A stretch of 64,000 nucleotides of DNA from NCBI GenBank assembly GCA_937860145.1, contig CALMBF010000079.1:1-64000 (forward strand). The letters run 5' to 3'. Below the pieces are notes generated by a model. The model was given only the letters and a program-made list of their open reading frames with translations, did not search any database and was not told where the DNA came from. Positions within the stretch are counted from its first letter, which is position 1; every line of letters starts with the position of its first letter. Positions 41,041 through 54,321 of this stretch are shown one piece after another. The DNA comes from an uncultured Geobacter sp. (lineage in GTDB: Bacteria; Desulfobacterota; Desulfuromonadia; Geobacterales; DSM-12255). The position numbers and the translations under genes are program-made.

Positions 41041-41147
41041 GCAGTTGAGGCCTCAGGTGTTCAAAAACCGCCAGATCGTCGCACCCGCAGAAAGCCCCAC
41101 GGCGGCTTTCGAGGACGGCGGCAAGATGGCCGTTTTTCAACAACCTG
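41041..41147. repeat. Dispersed repeat element (GTTGTTGAAAAACGGC type)
   Basis: This roughly 110-bp intergenic segment contains GCAGGTTGTTGAAAAACGGC (minus strand) and paired GCCGCC/GGCGGC blocks. It has no coding frame and looks like one of the dispersed intergenic repeats of Geobacter genomes. I infer this from its composition and position after gene ends; other genomic copies cannot be checked here. Confidence 0.35.
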
Positions 41148-42188
41148 CTAGGGGTAGAGCGGCATCAGCTCCAGACCCATGTTCTCCGGCAGGCCGGCGA
41201 GGGTGTTCATGTTCTGTACCGCCTGCCCCGATGCCCCTTTCACCAGGTTGTCGATGGCCGAGACGACGATGATCCTGCCGCTGCGCTGGTCGACGGTCAC
41301 GCCGATGTCGCAGAAGTTGCTCCCCCGGACGTGGGCGGTCGAGGGGAACTGGCCGGCAGGAAGCACCCGTACGAACGCCTCGCCGTCGTAATGGTCATGG
41401 TAGATCTCCAGCAGCCGGTCCGTCGTTACCGGCGCGACCGGCATCCCGTAGACCGTCGAGAGGATCCCCCGGTCCATGGGCACCAGGTGGGGGGTGAAGG
41501 AGATGACGACGGGGCTGCCGGCGAGCAGCGACAACTCCTGCTCGATCTCGGGGATGTGGCGATGGACCCCCCCCACGCCGTAGGCCTTGAACCCCTCGTT
41601 CACCTCGCAGTAGAGGCTGTCCACCTTGGCACTCCGACCGGCCCCGGACACACCGGACTTGCTGTCGGCAATGATGGTGGCAGGGTCGATCAGCCCGCTT
41701 TTCAGCAGGGGTGCCAGCCCGAGGATGATGCTGGTGGGGTAGCACCCCGGATTGGCCACCAAGTCGGCAGCGGCGATCTCCTCCCGCCGGAGCTCCGGCA
41801 GGCCGTACACGGCCCGTTCAAGGAGTTCGGGATTGAGATGGGGCTCGTACCACTGCCCGTACACCGCGGCATCGTGGAGGCGGTAATCTGCCGAAAGGTC
41901 GACCACCTGCTTCCCCAGGGCGAGGAACGTGGGGACCACCTCCATGGCGGCCTTGTGGGGGAGGGCCGTGAAGATCAGGTCGGCCTTCTCCGCAACGCGC
42001 ACCGGTTCCAGGTTGTCCAGCACCACGTCGTAACGGCTGCGCACGGTCGGGAAGACATCGGACAGGCGCTTGCCGGCGCTCTGCTCCGAGGTGACGCAGG
42101 TGACGGCCGCTTCCGGGTGGGCATGAAGCAGGCGGACCAGTTCGATACCGGTGTAACCGCTGGCACCGACGACTGCAACCTTCAGCAT
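41148..42188 (-). CDS. argC: N-acetyl-gamma-glutamyl-phosphate reductase
   Basis: A 346-residue enzyme of arginine biosynthesis that reduces N-acetylglutamyl phosphate to the semialdehyde with NADPH. The N-terminal Rossmann motif [19 protein letters not shown], the catalytic Cys in [19 protein letters not shown] (~148) and [13 protein letters not shown] are diagnostic; the ARGC family C-terminus [15 protein letters not shown] is also present. Its position just downstream of rpsI/rplM is the order expected in Geobacter genomes. Confidence 0.97.
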   Translation of the reverse strand: MLKVAVVGASGYTGIELVRLLHAHPEAAVTCVTSEQSAGKRLSDVFPTVRSRYDVVLDNLEPVRVAEKADLIFTALPHKAAMEVVPTFLALGKQVVDLSADYRLHDAAVYGQWYEPHLNPELLERAVYGLPELRREEIAAADLVANPGCYPTSIILGLAPLLKSGLIDPATIIADSKSGVSGAGRSAKVDSLYCEVNEGFKAYGVGGVHRHIPEIEQELSLLAGSPVVISFTPHLVPMDRGILSTVYGMPVAPVTTDRLLEIYHDHYDGEAFVRVLPAGQFPSTAHVRGSNFCDIGVTVDQRSGRIIVVSAIDNLVKGASGQAVQNMNTLAGLPENMGLELMPLYP

Positions 42189-42205
42189 GGGAAACTCCTT
42201 TCATC

Positions 42206-42249
42206 CTCTGATGAAAAAGGGGGAAACCCGACCGGATTTCCCCCCTTGA
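42206..42249 (-). terminator. Terminator between rpsI and argC
   Basis: On the minus strand AAGGGGGGAAATCCGGTCGG, then GTTTCCCCCTTTTTC, forms a hairpin followed by T residues, placed between the rpsI stop (42273) and the argC start. Confidence 0.8.
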
Positions 42250-42272
42250 TGAAACGTACTGCAGTAGGCCTG

Positions 42273-42665
42273 TTAACGCTTGGAGAACTGGAAGCTCTTC
42301 CGGGCGGCAGCCTTGCCGTATTTCTTACGCTCCTTGACGCGGGAGTCGCGGGTGATGAAACCGGCCTGCTTAAGGGGAGCGCGGTAGGCGGCATCCACTT
42401 CGAGGAGAGCCTTGGTGATGCCGTGCTTGATGGCACCGGCCTGGCCGGAGTCGCCGCCGCCACGGACGGTGACGTAGATGTCGAACTTGCCGACATTCTC
42501 GGTCAGCTCCAGGGGCTGACGGATGACCATCTTGGAGGTCTCGCGGCCGAAGTAGTCGTCGATGTTCTTGCTGTTGACGGTGATTACGCCGGTTCCCGGG
42601 GTAAGCCATACGCGAGCAATGGAAGACTTTCTCTTGCCTGTACCGTAATACTTGGTTGCTGCCAT
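42273..42665 (-). CDS. rpsI: 30S ribosomal protein S9
   Basis: A 130-residue protein; [19 protein letters not shown] and the C-terminal [32 protein letters not shown] are family signatures. The C-terminal Lys/Arg reaches toward the P-site tRNA in the ribosome. It is co-transcribed with rplM, 31 nt upstream. Confidence 0.99.
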   Translation of the reverse strand: MAATKYYGTGKRKSSIARVWLTPGTGVITVNSKNIDDYFGRETSKMVIRQPLELTENVGKFDIYVTVRGGGDSGQAGAIKHGITKALLEVDAAYRAPLKQAGFITRDSRVKERKKYGKAAARKSFQFSKR

Positions 42666-42696
42666 TTCGCTATCTCCTGATCTCTATTATCGTGGT

Positions 42697-43128
42697 TTAA
42701 AGTTCCAGTTTTTTCGGCATCTGGGCCTTGTGCGGATGCTCGGAACCGGTGTAGATCTTCAGCTTGCTCAGCATGTGGCGAGCCAGCTTGTTCTTGGGGA
42801 GCATCCCCTTGACAGCCTTCCGGATGAGCTCTTCGGCGTTTTTCTCGATCAGCTTGCCGGCGGTGATAGCCTTGATGCCGCCGGGGAACCCGGAGTGGCT
42901 GTAGTAGGTCTTGTCGGCCAGCTTGTTGCCCGTAAGGGCGATTTTCTCCGCATTGACCACGATGACGAAATCGCCGGTGTCAACGCTGGGGGTATAGATC
43001 GGCTTCTTCTTGCCGCGAAGAATCGAGGCAATCTCAGTGGCCACACGGCCAAGAACCTTGTTTTCAACATCAACGAGGTACCAGTCCCTGGTGAACTCGC
43101 CCTCTTTAGCTACCTGTGTCGTCTTCAT
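42697..43128 (-). CDS. rplM: 50S ribosomal protein L13
   Basis: A 143-residue protein containing [34 protein letters not shown] and [34 protein letters not shown]. It is an early-assembly 50S protein and the first gene of the rplM-rpsI operon; a TTGACA/TAATTT promoter lies just upstream. Confidence 0.99.
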   Translation of the reverse strand: MKTTQVAKEGEFTRDWYLVDVENKVLGRVATEIASILRGKKKPIYTPSVDTGDFVIVVNAEKIALTGNKLADKTYYSHSGFPGGIKAITAGKLIEKNAEELIRKAVKGMLPKNKLARHMLSKLKIYTGSEHPHKAQMPKKLEL

Positions 43129-43179
43129 TGCAACCTCACAACTATCTGGATGATATACCCTGTTTCACGGAAAGTTCGT

Positions 43180-43208
43180 AAATTAAATCATCTAGAGCAC
43201 TCTGTCAA
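43180..43208 (-). promoter_or_regulatory. Promoter of rplM-rpsI
   Basis: On the minus strand TTGACA (43208-43203) and TAATTT (43185-43180) are separated by 17 nt. The start would be near 43173, giving a 45-nt leader. Confidence 0.75.
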
Positions 43209-43228
43209 GCAAATTTCTCACGGCCGGT

Positions 43229-43960
43229 TCAATAATAAACTTCCTCCAGACAGAGGCCGTGGGCCGGCGCGGTCGGTCCGGGGCGGAGGCGGGGATCGTC
43301 GAGACAGGCCCGCACGTGCTCAGGCACCATCTTCCCCTGCCCCACGGCCACGAGGGTCCCGGTCATGATCCGCACCATGTTGCGCAGAAAGCCGGAACCG
43401 CGGACATCGATGGTGATGAGCCCCCCAGCGCGGCTGATGGTGACATCATCGATACGGCGGACGGTCCGCTCCGAAGCGCAACCGCTGGTCCGGAAGGCGG
43501 CGAAATCGTGGGTACCGACGAAGCAGGCCGCGCCCCTGCGCATCTGCTCAAGGTCCAGTTCGCCCCTGACGTGCCAGACATACAACCGGCTCAACGGGGC
43601 GCGGCGCGGCGCCGCCAGGATAGTGTAGCGGTAGTGCTTTCCCCTGGCGTGAAAGCGGGGACTGAAATCCAGGGGGACCTCCGCCGCTTCCCTCACGGCG
43701 ATGTCAGGGGGGAGATGGCTGTTCGTCCCGTCCGTGAAGGCGGAGAGGGGGAGGGTTTTCCCCGTGCGGAAGCAGGCCACCATCCCCCGGGCGTGGACCC
43801 CCGCATCGGTCCGCCCGGAGGAATAGAGACGAACCTCTTCCCCCAGCAGCCTGGCCAGCGCCCCCTCCATAACCTCCTGGATGGAGAGGCCGTTGGGCTG
43901 CAGCTGCCACCCGGCGTAGGCGGTGCCATCATATTCGACAATCAGCTTTATCTGGCGCAT
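43229..43960 (-). CDS. truA: tRNA pseudouridine synthase A
   Basis: A 243-residue enzyme that makes pseudouridine at positions 38-40 of the tRNA anticodon arm. VEYDGTAYAGWQLQPN, the catalytic Asp in YSSGRTDAGVHARG (~52) and GSGFLRNMVRIMTGTLVAVGQGK are diagnostic. It is noteworthy only because the window also holds an array of anticodon arms, the substrate region of this enzyme; there is no linkage. It lies upstream of rplM, with its own promoter likely. Confidence 0.97.
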   Translation of the reverse strand: MRQIKLIVEYDGTAYAGWQLQPNGLSIQEVMEGALARLLGEEVRLYSSGRTDAGVHARGMVACFRTGKTLPLSAFTDGTNSHLPPDIAVREAAEVPLDFSPRFHARGKHYRYTILAAPRRAPLSRLYVWHVRGELDLEQMRRGAACFVGTHDFAAFRTSGCASERTVRRIDDVTISRAGGLITIDVRGSGFLRNMVRIMTGTLVAVGQGKMVPEHVRACLDDPRLRPGPTAPAHGLCLEEVYY

Positions 43961-44012
43961 AGGTTCAGGCTCGGGGCGTGGGGCTTAAGACAAAATGCTG
44001 AAGGGAGTCAAA

Positions 44013-44042
44013 AACAAAAGCGCCCGCAAAGGCGCTTTTGTT
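44013..44042 (-). terminator. Terminator of asd
   Basis: AACAAAAGCGCC-cgcaaa-GGCGCTTTTGTT forms a 12-bp stem, followed on the minus strand by TTTTTGA. It ends the asd transcript; a dispersed repeat separates it from the asd stop. Confidence 0.8.
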
Positions 44043-44049
44043 GCCAACA

Positions 44050-44160
44050 AGCACGCGGATATCGGATCAAGAGCAAGGCTGCCGAGAGGGGGCACGGAGG
44101 CGTAGCAGCGCTACGCCGCATACGCCCCCTCGAAGACTTATGCAGATATTGTCCGAACGT
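44050..44160. repeat. Intergenic repeat element with GCGTAGCAGCGCTACGC palindrome
   Basis: The segment between asd and its terminator contains the perfect palindrome GGCGTAGCAGCGCTACGCC (~44100-44118) and has no coding potential. Its sequence is typical of a dispersed repeat of Geobacter genomes; copy number cannot be judged here. Confidence 0.45.
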
Positions 44161-44172
44161 CGCGTTCTTCGC

Positions 44173-45273
44173 CTATTTTTCGAGGAGAATGCGGAGCATT
44201 CTCCGCAGCGGCTCTGCCGCCCCCCACAACAGCTGATCCCCGCAGGTGAAAGCCTGCAGGTACTGGGGCCCCATCTTCATCTTGCGCACCCGGCCGATGG
44301 GGACGGTCAGTGTCCCGGAAACAGCCGCAGGCGTCAGCTGGGACAGGGTGTCGGCCTTGGTGTTGGGGACCAGCTTGACCCACTGGTTGTCATGGGCGAT
44401 CAGGTTCTCGATGTCGGCCAGGGGGAGATCCTTGTTCAGCTTGATGGTCAGGGCCTGGCTGTGGCAGCGCATGGCGCCGACCCGGACGCAGATGCCGTCA
44501 ACCGGGATCGGCGTCGTGGTGCCGAGGATCTTGTTGGTCTCGGCAAAACCTTTCCACTCCTCGCGGCTCTGGCCATCCTCCACCTCCCGGTCGATCCAGG
44601 GGAGCACGTTGCCGGCCAGGGCATAACCGAACTCCTTCTTCGGCAGGGTATCGCCCCGCAGGGTGGCAGTCACTTCCCGGTCGATGTCCAGGATCGCCGA
44701 TGACGGGTCCTTGAGCAGGTGGGCGACGGAGGCATGGAGAACACCCTTCTGCACCAGGAGCTCCCGCATGTTGGGGGCACCGGCTCCGGAGGCGGCCTGG
44801 TAGGTCATGGAGGAGAGCCATTCGACGAGATTGGCCCGGAACAGACCGCCAAGGGCCATGAGCATCAGGCTGACGGTGCAGTTGCCGCCGATGAAGTCCT
44901 TCTGGCCATTGGCCAGCGCCTTGTCGATGACGTTCCGGTTGACCGGGTCGAGGATGATGACCGCGTTATCCTCCATGCGCAGGGTCGAGGCGGCATCGAT
45001 CCAGTAGCCGTTCCACCCCTGCTTCCGCAGTTCCGGATGCACCGCCTTGGTGTAGTCCCCACCCTGGCAGGTGATGATGATGTCCAGCTTCTTCAGCTCC
45101 TCGATGTCATCGGCCTTCTTCAGGGTGCCGCCCCCCATAGGGGCCGGCTGACCGGCCTGGGAGGTAGTGAAGAACACGGGCTCGAAGCCGAGGGAAAAAT
45201 CGTTCTCCTCCTGCATCCGCTGCATGAGGACCGAACCGACCATACCGCGCCAACCGACGATTCCGACTTTCAT
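44173..45273 (-). CDS. asd: Aspartate-semialdehyde dehydrogenase
   Basis: A 366-residue enzyme that reduces aspartyl phosphate to aspartate semialdehyde, the branch point to lysine, methionine and threonine. It starts [20 protein letters not shown] (NADP-binding), has the catalytic Cys in [17 protein letters not shown] (~133), and the family motif [12 protein letters not shown]. The length and these motifs place it with the E. coli-type, longer Asd group. GGAGCAAGA precedes the ATG. Confidence 0.97.
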   Translation of the reverse strand: MKVGIVGWRGMVGSVLMQRMQEENDFSLGFEPVFFTTSQAGQPAPMGGGTLKKADDIEELKKLDIIITCQGGDYTKAVHPELRKQGWNGYWIDAASTLRMEDNAVIILDPVNRNVIDKALANGQKDFIGGNCTVSLMLMALGGLFRANLVEWLSSMTYQAASGAGAPNMRELLVQKGVLHASVAHLLKDPSSAILDIDREVTATLRGDTLPKKEFGYALAGNVLPWIDREVEDGQSREEWKGFAETNKILGTTTPIPVDGICVRVGAMRCHSQALTIKLNKDLPLADIENLIAHDNQWVKLVPNTKADTLSQLTPAAVSGTLTVPIGRVRKMKMGPQYLQAFTCGDQLLWGAAEPLRRMLRILLEK

Positions 45274-45331
45274 AGTCTTGCTCCTTTATCGACTAAGTTA
45301 AATGGCTACGTTTAGGTATACTGCAAAACCT

Positions 45332-45440
45332 TATAACCGCAAAGAACGCGAAAGACACAAAGAACACCCGCAATGAAGGTCAAAAACAAAAGCAGGTTAT
45401 GGTTCTTCGCGCATTCTTTGCGCTCCTTGCGTCTTGAGCG
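45332..45440. repeat. Inverted repeat pair between asd and leuB
   Basis: AACCGCAAAGAACGCGAAAG (with ACACAAAGAAC) at ~45336-45366 is complementary to GGTTCTTCGCGCATTCTTTGCGCTCCTTGCG at ~45410-45440. Together they form a large imperfect hairpin. Similar 'TTCTTTGCGTTCTTTGCGGTT' units are common intergenic repeats in bacteria. Confidence 0.5.
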
Positions 45441-45482
45441 ATGACAGGGAGCGGGCGGTCAAAGGTTTTGTGTACTGAAATT

Positions 45483-46571
45483 TCAGAGGGCCGCGATGAT
45501 GGCGTCGCCCATCTCCTTGGTGTTCACCAGTTTCTCGCCCGGCTTGTTCTGGTAGATGTCCCGGGTCCGGTACCCCTGGTCCAGCACCTTGGCCACGGCG
45601 TTGTCGATGGCGTCTGCCGCGTCGACCATGCCGAAGGAGAACTTGAGCATCATCCCCATGGAGAGGATCTGGGCGATGGGATTGGCGATACCCTGGCCGG
45701 CGATGTCCGGGGCCGAGCCGCCGGAGGGCTCGTACATGCCGAAGGTCCCCTCGGCCAGGGAGGCGGAGGGGAGCATCCCCAGGGAACCGGTCAGCATGGC
45801 CGCCTCGTCGGAGAGGATGTCACCGAACATGTTCTCGCAGAGGATGACGTCGAACTGCTTCGGCCACTTCACCAGCTGCATGGCGGCGTTGTCCACGTAC
45901 ATGTGGGTCAGTTCCACATCCGGATACTCCTTGGCGATGCCGATGACGACCTCGCGCCAGAGGACGGAGGAGGAGAGGACGTTAGCCTTGTCGATGGAGC
46001 AGACCTTCTTCCCCCGCTTGCGGGCGGCCTGGAAGGCCACATGGGTGATCCGCTCGATCTCGGGCACGGAGTAGCGCATGGTGTCGAAGCCGACCCGCTC
46101 GCGCCCCTGGCCTTCGATCCCCTTGGGCTGGGCGAAGTAGATGCCGCCGGTCAACTCGCGGATGACCAGCACGTTGAAACCGCCGGCAATGACCTCTTCC
46201 TTCAGGGACGAGGCACCGGTCAGGGAGGGGAAGATGATCGCCGGCCTGAGGTTGGCGTAGAGGCCGAAGATCTTGCGCAGGGGGAGCAGCGCGCCGCGCT
46301 CCGGCTGCTCGTCAGGGGGCAGGCTCTCCCACTTGGGGCCGCCGACGGAGCCGAAGAGGATGGCATCAGACGCCTTGCAGATGTTGACGGTCGTCTCGGG
46401 CAGTGCCTTCCCCTCGTTGTCGATACCCGCGCCCCCCACGTTGGCGTGGGTCCGCTCGAACTTCACCCCGTATGTATGTTCAACGGCATCCAGCACCCGC
46501 AGCGCCTCCGCCATGACCTCCGGTCCGATACCGTCACCAGGCAGGACGGCAATTTTGTAGGTAGTGCTCAT
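45483..46571 (-). CDS. leuB: 3-isopropylmalate dehydrogenase
   Basis: A 362-residue NAD-dependent beta-decarboxylating dehydrogenase of leucine biosynthesis. [23 protein letters not shown], the substrate-binding [14 protein letters not shown] and ...[14 protein letters not shown], and [20 protein letters not shown] are diagnostic; the last follows the metal-binding Asp residues. LeuB converts 3-isopropylmalate to 2-oxoisocaproate. It has its own promoter about 30 nt upstream. Confidence 0.97.
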   Translation of the reverse strand: MSTTYKIAVLPGDGIGPEVMAEALRVLDAVEHTYGVKFERTHANVGGAGIDNEGKALPETTVNICKASDAILFGSVGGPKWESLPPDEQPERGALLPLRKIFGLYANLRPAIIFPSLTGASSLKEEVIAGGFNVLVIRELTGGIYFAQPKGIEGQGRERVGFDTMRYSVPEIERITHVAFQAARKRGKKVCSIDKANVLSSSVLWREVVIGIAKEYPDVELTHMYVDNAAMQLVKWPKQFDVILCENMFGDILSDEAAMLTGSLGMLPSASLAEGTFGMYEPSGGSAPDIAGQGIANPIAQILSMGMMLKFSFGMVDAADAIDNAVAKVLDQGYRTRDIYQNKPGEKLVNTKEMGDAIIAAL

Positions 46572-46897
46572 ATAACCCCCATATACATGTGTAAAATTTA
46601 CGAATGATATTAACCAGCCAGCCGAATTGTCAACAAAAAATACCAGTCCACTGGTGGTTTGAAGTAACCGGTTCTAACTAACCGGCGCGAAGGAAGCCGA
46701 CAGGGGACGGAACAACTTGCACACCTGCCCCGGATCAGTACGAGATACGGCAAATGGCGCGAACAAGAAAAGGCATCCTCTTTAGAAGATGCCCCTCGAG
46801 AAGGTTTGGTATCTTTCGTTCTTTCTTTACCGATAGCCACACACAAAAGGGGTGCCCGAAACGGGCACCCCTTGCCTGCAGTACTGCATACGACCTG
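46572..46897. other. Intergenic region with leuB promoter and frdB terminators
   Basis: No gene is seen in these 326 bp. A minus-strand promoter with TTGACA (46633-46628) and TATCAT (46609-46604), 18 nt apart, drives leuB. A hairpin AAGGGGTGCCC-gaaa-CGGGCACCCCTT at 46847-46873 is the terminator of frdB; a second hairpin, GGCATCTTC/GAGGATGCC followed by TTTTCTTG on the minus strand (~46772-46796), may act as a back-up. Confidence 0.7.
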
Positions 46898-49572
<2,675 letters not shown>

Positions 49573-49582
49573 TCTTAACCCC

Positions 49583-50248
49583 CTATTTGATCAAAGCGCT
49601 GGCAAGTATGGAAATGGGAATGACCGCGTAACCGGCGAGCAGGATGAACGCAACTGCCTTGCCGATCGTCGAGATGGTGCACTGGGTCCTGTCGGTGTTC
49701 CACCCCATGGTCTGGAAGAAGCTCTGGATGCCGTGGGAGAGGTGGAAGAAGAGGGCACACATTGCCACGACGTAGACGAAGGCGATCCCGCCGTTCTTGA
49801 AGGCGGAGACGACCATGGTGAAGACATCGTAACGGCCGAGGGCATCGACACCCTGGACAACACCCGGGGTTACCCGTGCGGTGAAGTGGAGGATGTGGAA
49901 GATGACGAACAGGGCGATGAGGAGACCGGTCCAGATCATGGTGGTGCTGGCAAAGGTCGCCTTGAGCTGTTTCTTGACCGCGTAGGCGGTCGGGTTGGCT
50001 GCGTTGTTCTCCAGGGTCAACTGGATGCCGTAGCAGATGTGGATGGCCACGAAGGCGAACAGGCCGGCACGGAAGATCCACACCAGGGGCCCGAGATCAT
50101 GCAGATGCTTTGCATAGGCATTGATCCCGTCCGGACCGATGAAGATGGATGAGTTGCCCAGCATGTGGACAACGGCAAACAGGACCATGCACTGGCCCGT
50201 GATTGCCATGAAAACCTTTCTACCGACAACACTCTTGAGTATTTGCAT
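49583..50248 (-). CDS. frdC: Succinate dehydrogenase/fumarate reductase, cytochrome b558 subunit
   Basis: A 221-residue membrane anchor with five hydrophobic segments: residues ~10-30, 55-75, ~95-120, ~145-170 and ~195-220. His residues in helices ([35 protein letters not shown]) are the usual di-heme ligands of type B complexes. It links the quinone pool to FrdA/FrdB. It starts the frdCAB operon; frdA follows after 10 nt. Confidence 0.94.
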   Translation of the reverse strand: MQILKSVVGRKVFMAITGQCMVLFAVVHMLGNSSIFIGPDGINAYAKHLHDLGPLVWIFRAGLFAFVAIHICYGIQLTLENNAANPTAYAVKKQLKATFASTTMIWTGLLIALFVIFHILHFTARVTPGVVQGVDALGRYDVFTMVVSAFKNGGIAFVYVVAMCALFFHLSHGIQSFFQTMGWNTDRTQCTISTIGKAVAFILLAGYAVIPISILASALIK

Positions 50249-50273
50249 GTTTCTTTCCCTTTTTTCGAGAGAT

Positions 50274-50345
50274 TTACTTCTTGGTTGGTAGGTGCTGCGT
50301 ACCGCTCTGGGGCACGCTTTCGGACAGGCGACGAACGGCGGTCAT
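50274..50345 (-). CDS. Candidate 23-aa leader peptide upstream of frdC
   Basis: On the minus strand GGAGAGGACCTCC directly precedes an ATG; the frame reads MTAVRRLSESVPQSGTQHLP, then TKK and TAA, and frdC begins 25 nt later. The strong ribosome site and position between promoter and frdC suggest a translated leader. There is no run of one amino acid to indicate attenuation. Only conservation in related genomes would show that it is real. Confidence 0.35.
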   Translation of the reverse strand: MTAVRRLSESVPQSGTQHLPTKK

Positions 50346-50456
50346 GGAGGTCCTCTCCAGCTGCTGAATGTTTGCATTATCCCTTCCTTTCGCGAAATGT
50401 GATAACTGGTACGCAAAGCAGTGAAACCGCGTCAGCACTGGAAAATTTAGCTCCGC

Positions 50457-50485
50457 ATACTAAACGCCGTTTTAGCAAAAATCAA
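50457..50485 (-). promoter_or_regulatory. Putative frdCAB promoter
   Basis: On the minus strand TTGATT (50485-50480) and TAGTAT (50462-50457) have a 17-nt spacer. This gives a leader of about 200 nt before frdC. Confidence 0.5.
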
Positions 50486-50488
50486 TAG

Positions 50489-52569
<2,081 letters not shown>

Positions 52570-52583
52570 AAACGGGGGGAGGC

Positions 52584-53471
52584 CTACCCTCCCCCTGCTC
52601 TCTTCAGCATCACCCTCCCCACCCACTGGTTGGCAAACTGCCAGGATATCCTCCCGCTCCGGTCACCCTTCACATGGGACCAGTCGATCGCCTCCTTGGC
52701 AAGCTCATTGCTCCACTCGCACGTCACGCCATGCAGGCTACAGAGCCGCTCGACCCACAACCGGGTCACCTCCACGTACTGGTCCTGGGTAAAGGGGTGG
52801 AAACCGACCCAGAGACCGAAGCGGCCGGAGAGGGAGATCTTCTCCTCCACCGACTCCCCGTGGTGGATCTCGTTGTTCACCAGCATGGCGCCGCGGTTGT
52901 CGCTCTCGTACTCGGGGAGCAGGTGACGGCGATTCGAGGTGACATAGATGATGACATTGTCGGAGGGGGCGAAGACGGAACCGTCCAGGGCACTCTTCAG
53001 CACCTTGTAGCTGGACTCGCCGGTCTCGAAGGAGACGTCGTCGGCAAAGATGATGAAACGGTACGGCTCGTTCCGTATCTGGTCGACGATATCGGGGAGG
53101 TTGACCAGGTCGCTCTTGTCCACCTGCACCACCCTCAGCCCCTGGTCGGCGTAGGCGTGGAGCAGGGCCCTCACCAGGGACGACTTGCCCGTCCCCCTCG
53201 TCCCCCAGAGGAGGACATTGTTGGCCGGGTAGCCCGCCAGGAACTGGCGGGTGTTCTCCACCACCACGTCCTTTTGCCGTTCGATGCCGAGCAGGTCGTC
53301 AAGCCGTATCGCCGCCCCCCCCTGCACCGGCTCAAGATACCCGCCCAGCGCCTGGCGGCGCCAGATCGCCGCAACGTTTTCACTCCAGACAACCGGGGAT
53401 GTCGAGCGGGGGAGCAGTCGTTCCAGGGAGGTCAACACTCGTTTAAGCTGATCGGCCAGTTCTTTGTCCAT
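52584..53471 (-). CDS. DUF815 family ATP-binding protein
   Basis: A 295-residue AAA-type ATPase. Walker A is NVLLWGTRGTGKSSLVRALL; the Walker B region is FIIFADDVSFE, followed by VIIYVTSNRRHLLPE, typical of the DUF815 family. ATG 53471 follows GAGGT at 5 nt, better supported than a TTG 19 codons upstream. The family is widespread and not functionally defined. Probably monocistronic. Confidence 0.9.
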   Translation of the reverse strand: MDKELADQLKRVLTSLERLLPRSTSPVVWSENVAAIWRRQALGGYLEPVQGGAAIRLDDLLGIERQKDVVVENTRQFLAGYPANNVLLWGTRGTGKSSLVRALLHAYADQGLRVVQVDKSDLVNLPDIVDQIRNEPYRFIIFADDVSFETGESSYKVLKSALDGSVFAPSDNVIIYVTSNRRHLLPEYESDNRGAMLVNNEIHHGESVEEKISLSGRFGLWVGFHPFTQDQYVEVTRLWVERLCSLHGVTCEWSNELAKEAIDWSHVKGDRSGRISWQFANQWVGRVMLKRAGGG

Positions 53472-53766
53472 GGGGTACCTCGTTGGTTTCGGCTGTTTGA
53501 TTTCCGTAAAAATATAATGAAATTTCAACCAGGTAGACGATTTTCCACAAAATCTGTGGATAACCTGTTGACAACCATGTGGAGAGACCGCTAAAGCGAT
53601 ATTTTATCCAATGATTTTTACTCTGTGCCTATTTTTTAGGCACATTTACTAGCAAATGATTTCAACATGTTAGGCCACTTTTACCGCAAATCAGCTAGTT
53701 ACAACAAGACCGGACAAATCCTGTTCGCCGCACCACACCCTGCGTCCTTATTTCTGTGCAAAACAG
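53472..53766. other. Intergenic region with DnaA-box-like sites and a hairpin
   Basis: This ~295-bp AT-rich region holds TTTTCCACA and, 6 nt later, a perfect DnaA box in inverse orientation (TGTGGATAA), and further on the hairpin GTGCCTA-tttttt-TAGGCAC. No gene is seen. It probably contains the promoter of the DUF815 gene. Confidence 0.45.
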
Positions 53767-54318
53767 TCAGGAATTACCATCCGCCAGCACCTTGCCCGCG
53801 GAAGAGAAGCGCACCCCCTCCATCTCCAGGAGGATGCGCTTGGTCACAATCCCGCCGCAACCGGAATACCCCGTGAGACTCCCGTCCGCTGCCACGACCC
53901 GATGGCACGGGACGAGAATGGGGAGACGGTTGGCCGCCATGGCTGCCCCGACCCCCCGGGCAGCCCCCGGAGAACCGACGTGCCGGGCCACCTCGCCGTA
54001 GCTGCAGACCATGCCGTATCCTATGGTGAGCACCTGCCGGCTGACAGCCAGCTGAAACGGGGTAAGCCGGTGCAGGTCGAGGGGGACGGAGAAGGACGTG
54101 ACCTCGCCGGCGCAGTACCTCTCCAGCTCCCGCGCCGCCGACCGGGAACAGTCCCCCCCCCTGAGCGCGCAGGGACAGGCGTGGAGGACCTCGGCCATGG
54201 CGGCCTCGGCCGAATCCTTGCCAAAAGGGAGGACCACCTCCACCACGCCGGCAGTGCCGGCGACCACGGCTCCGTAGCCGAACCGGGTTACCACGAGATC
54301 ATAGGAGAATTCAGCCAG
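53767..54318 (-). CDS. ogt: Methylated-DNA--[protein]-cysteine S-methyltransferase
   Basis: A DNA repair protein that transfers the methyl group from O6-methylguanine to its own cysteine. The active site LPILVPCHRVVAADGSLTGYSGC and the helix-turn-helix TPFQLAVSRQVLTIGYGMVCSYGEVARHVG are diagnostic. AGGAGGTGA (the end of murJ) is followed after CCC by CTG at 54318, giving MAEFSYDLVVTRFG..., whereas the first GTG (54294) has no ribosome site. A CTG start is therefore proposed; total 183 residues. It is translationally linked to murJ. Confidence 0.9.
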   Translation of the reverse strand: MAEFSYDLVVTRFGYGAVVAGTAGVVEVVLPFGKDSAEAAMAEVLHACPCALRGGDCSRSAARELERYCAGEVTSFSVPLDLHRLTPFQLAVSRQVLTIGYGMVCSYGEVARHVGSPGAARGVGAAMAANRLPILVPCHRVVAADGSLTGYSGCGGIVTKRILLEMEGVRFSSAGKVLADGNS

Positions 54319-54321
54319 GGG

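Noticed and set aside
53472-53766. Chromosomal replication origin
   Set aside because: Only two DnaA-box-like sites; no dnaA, dnaN or repeated box cluster nearby.
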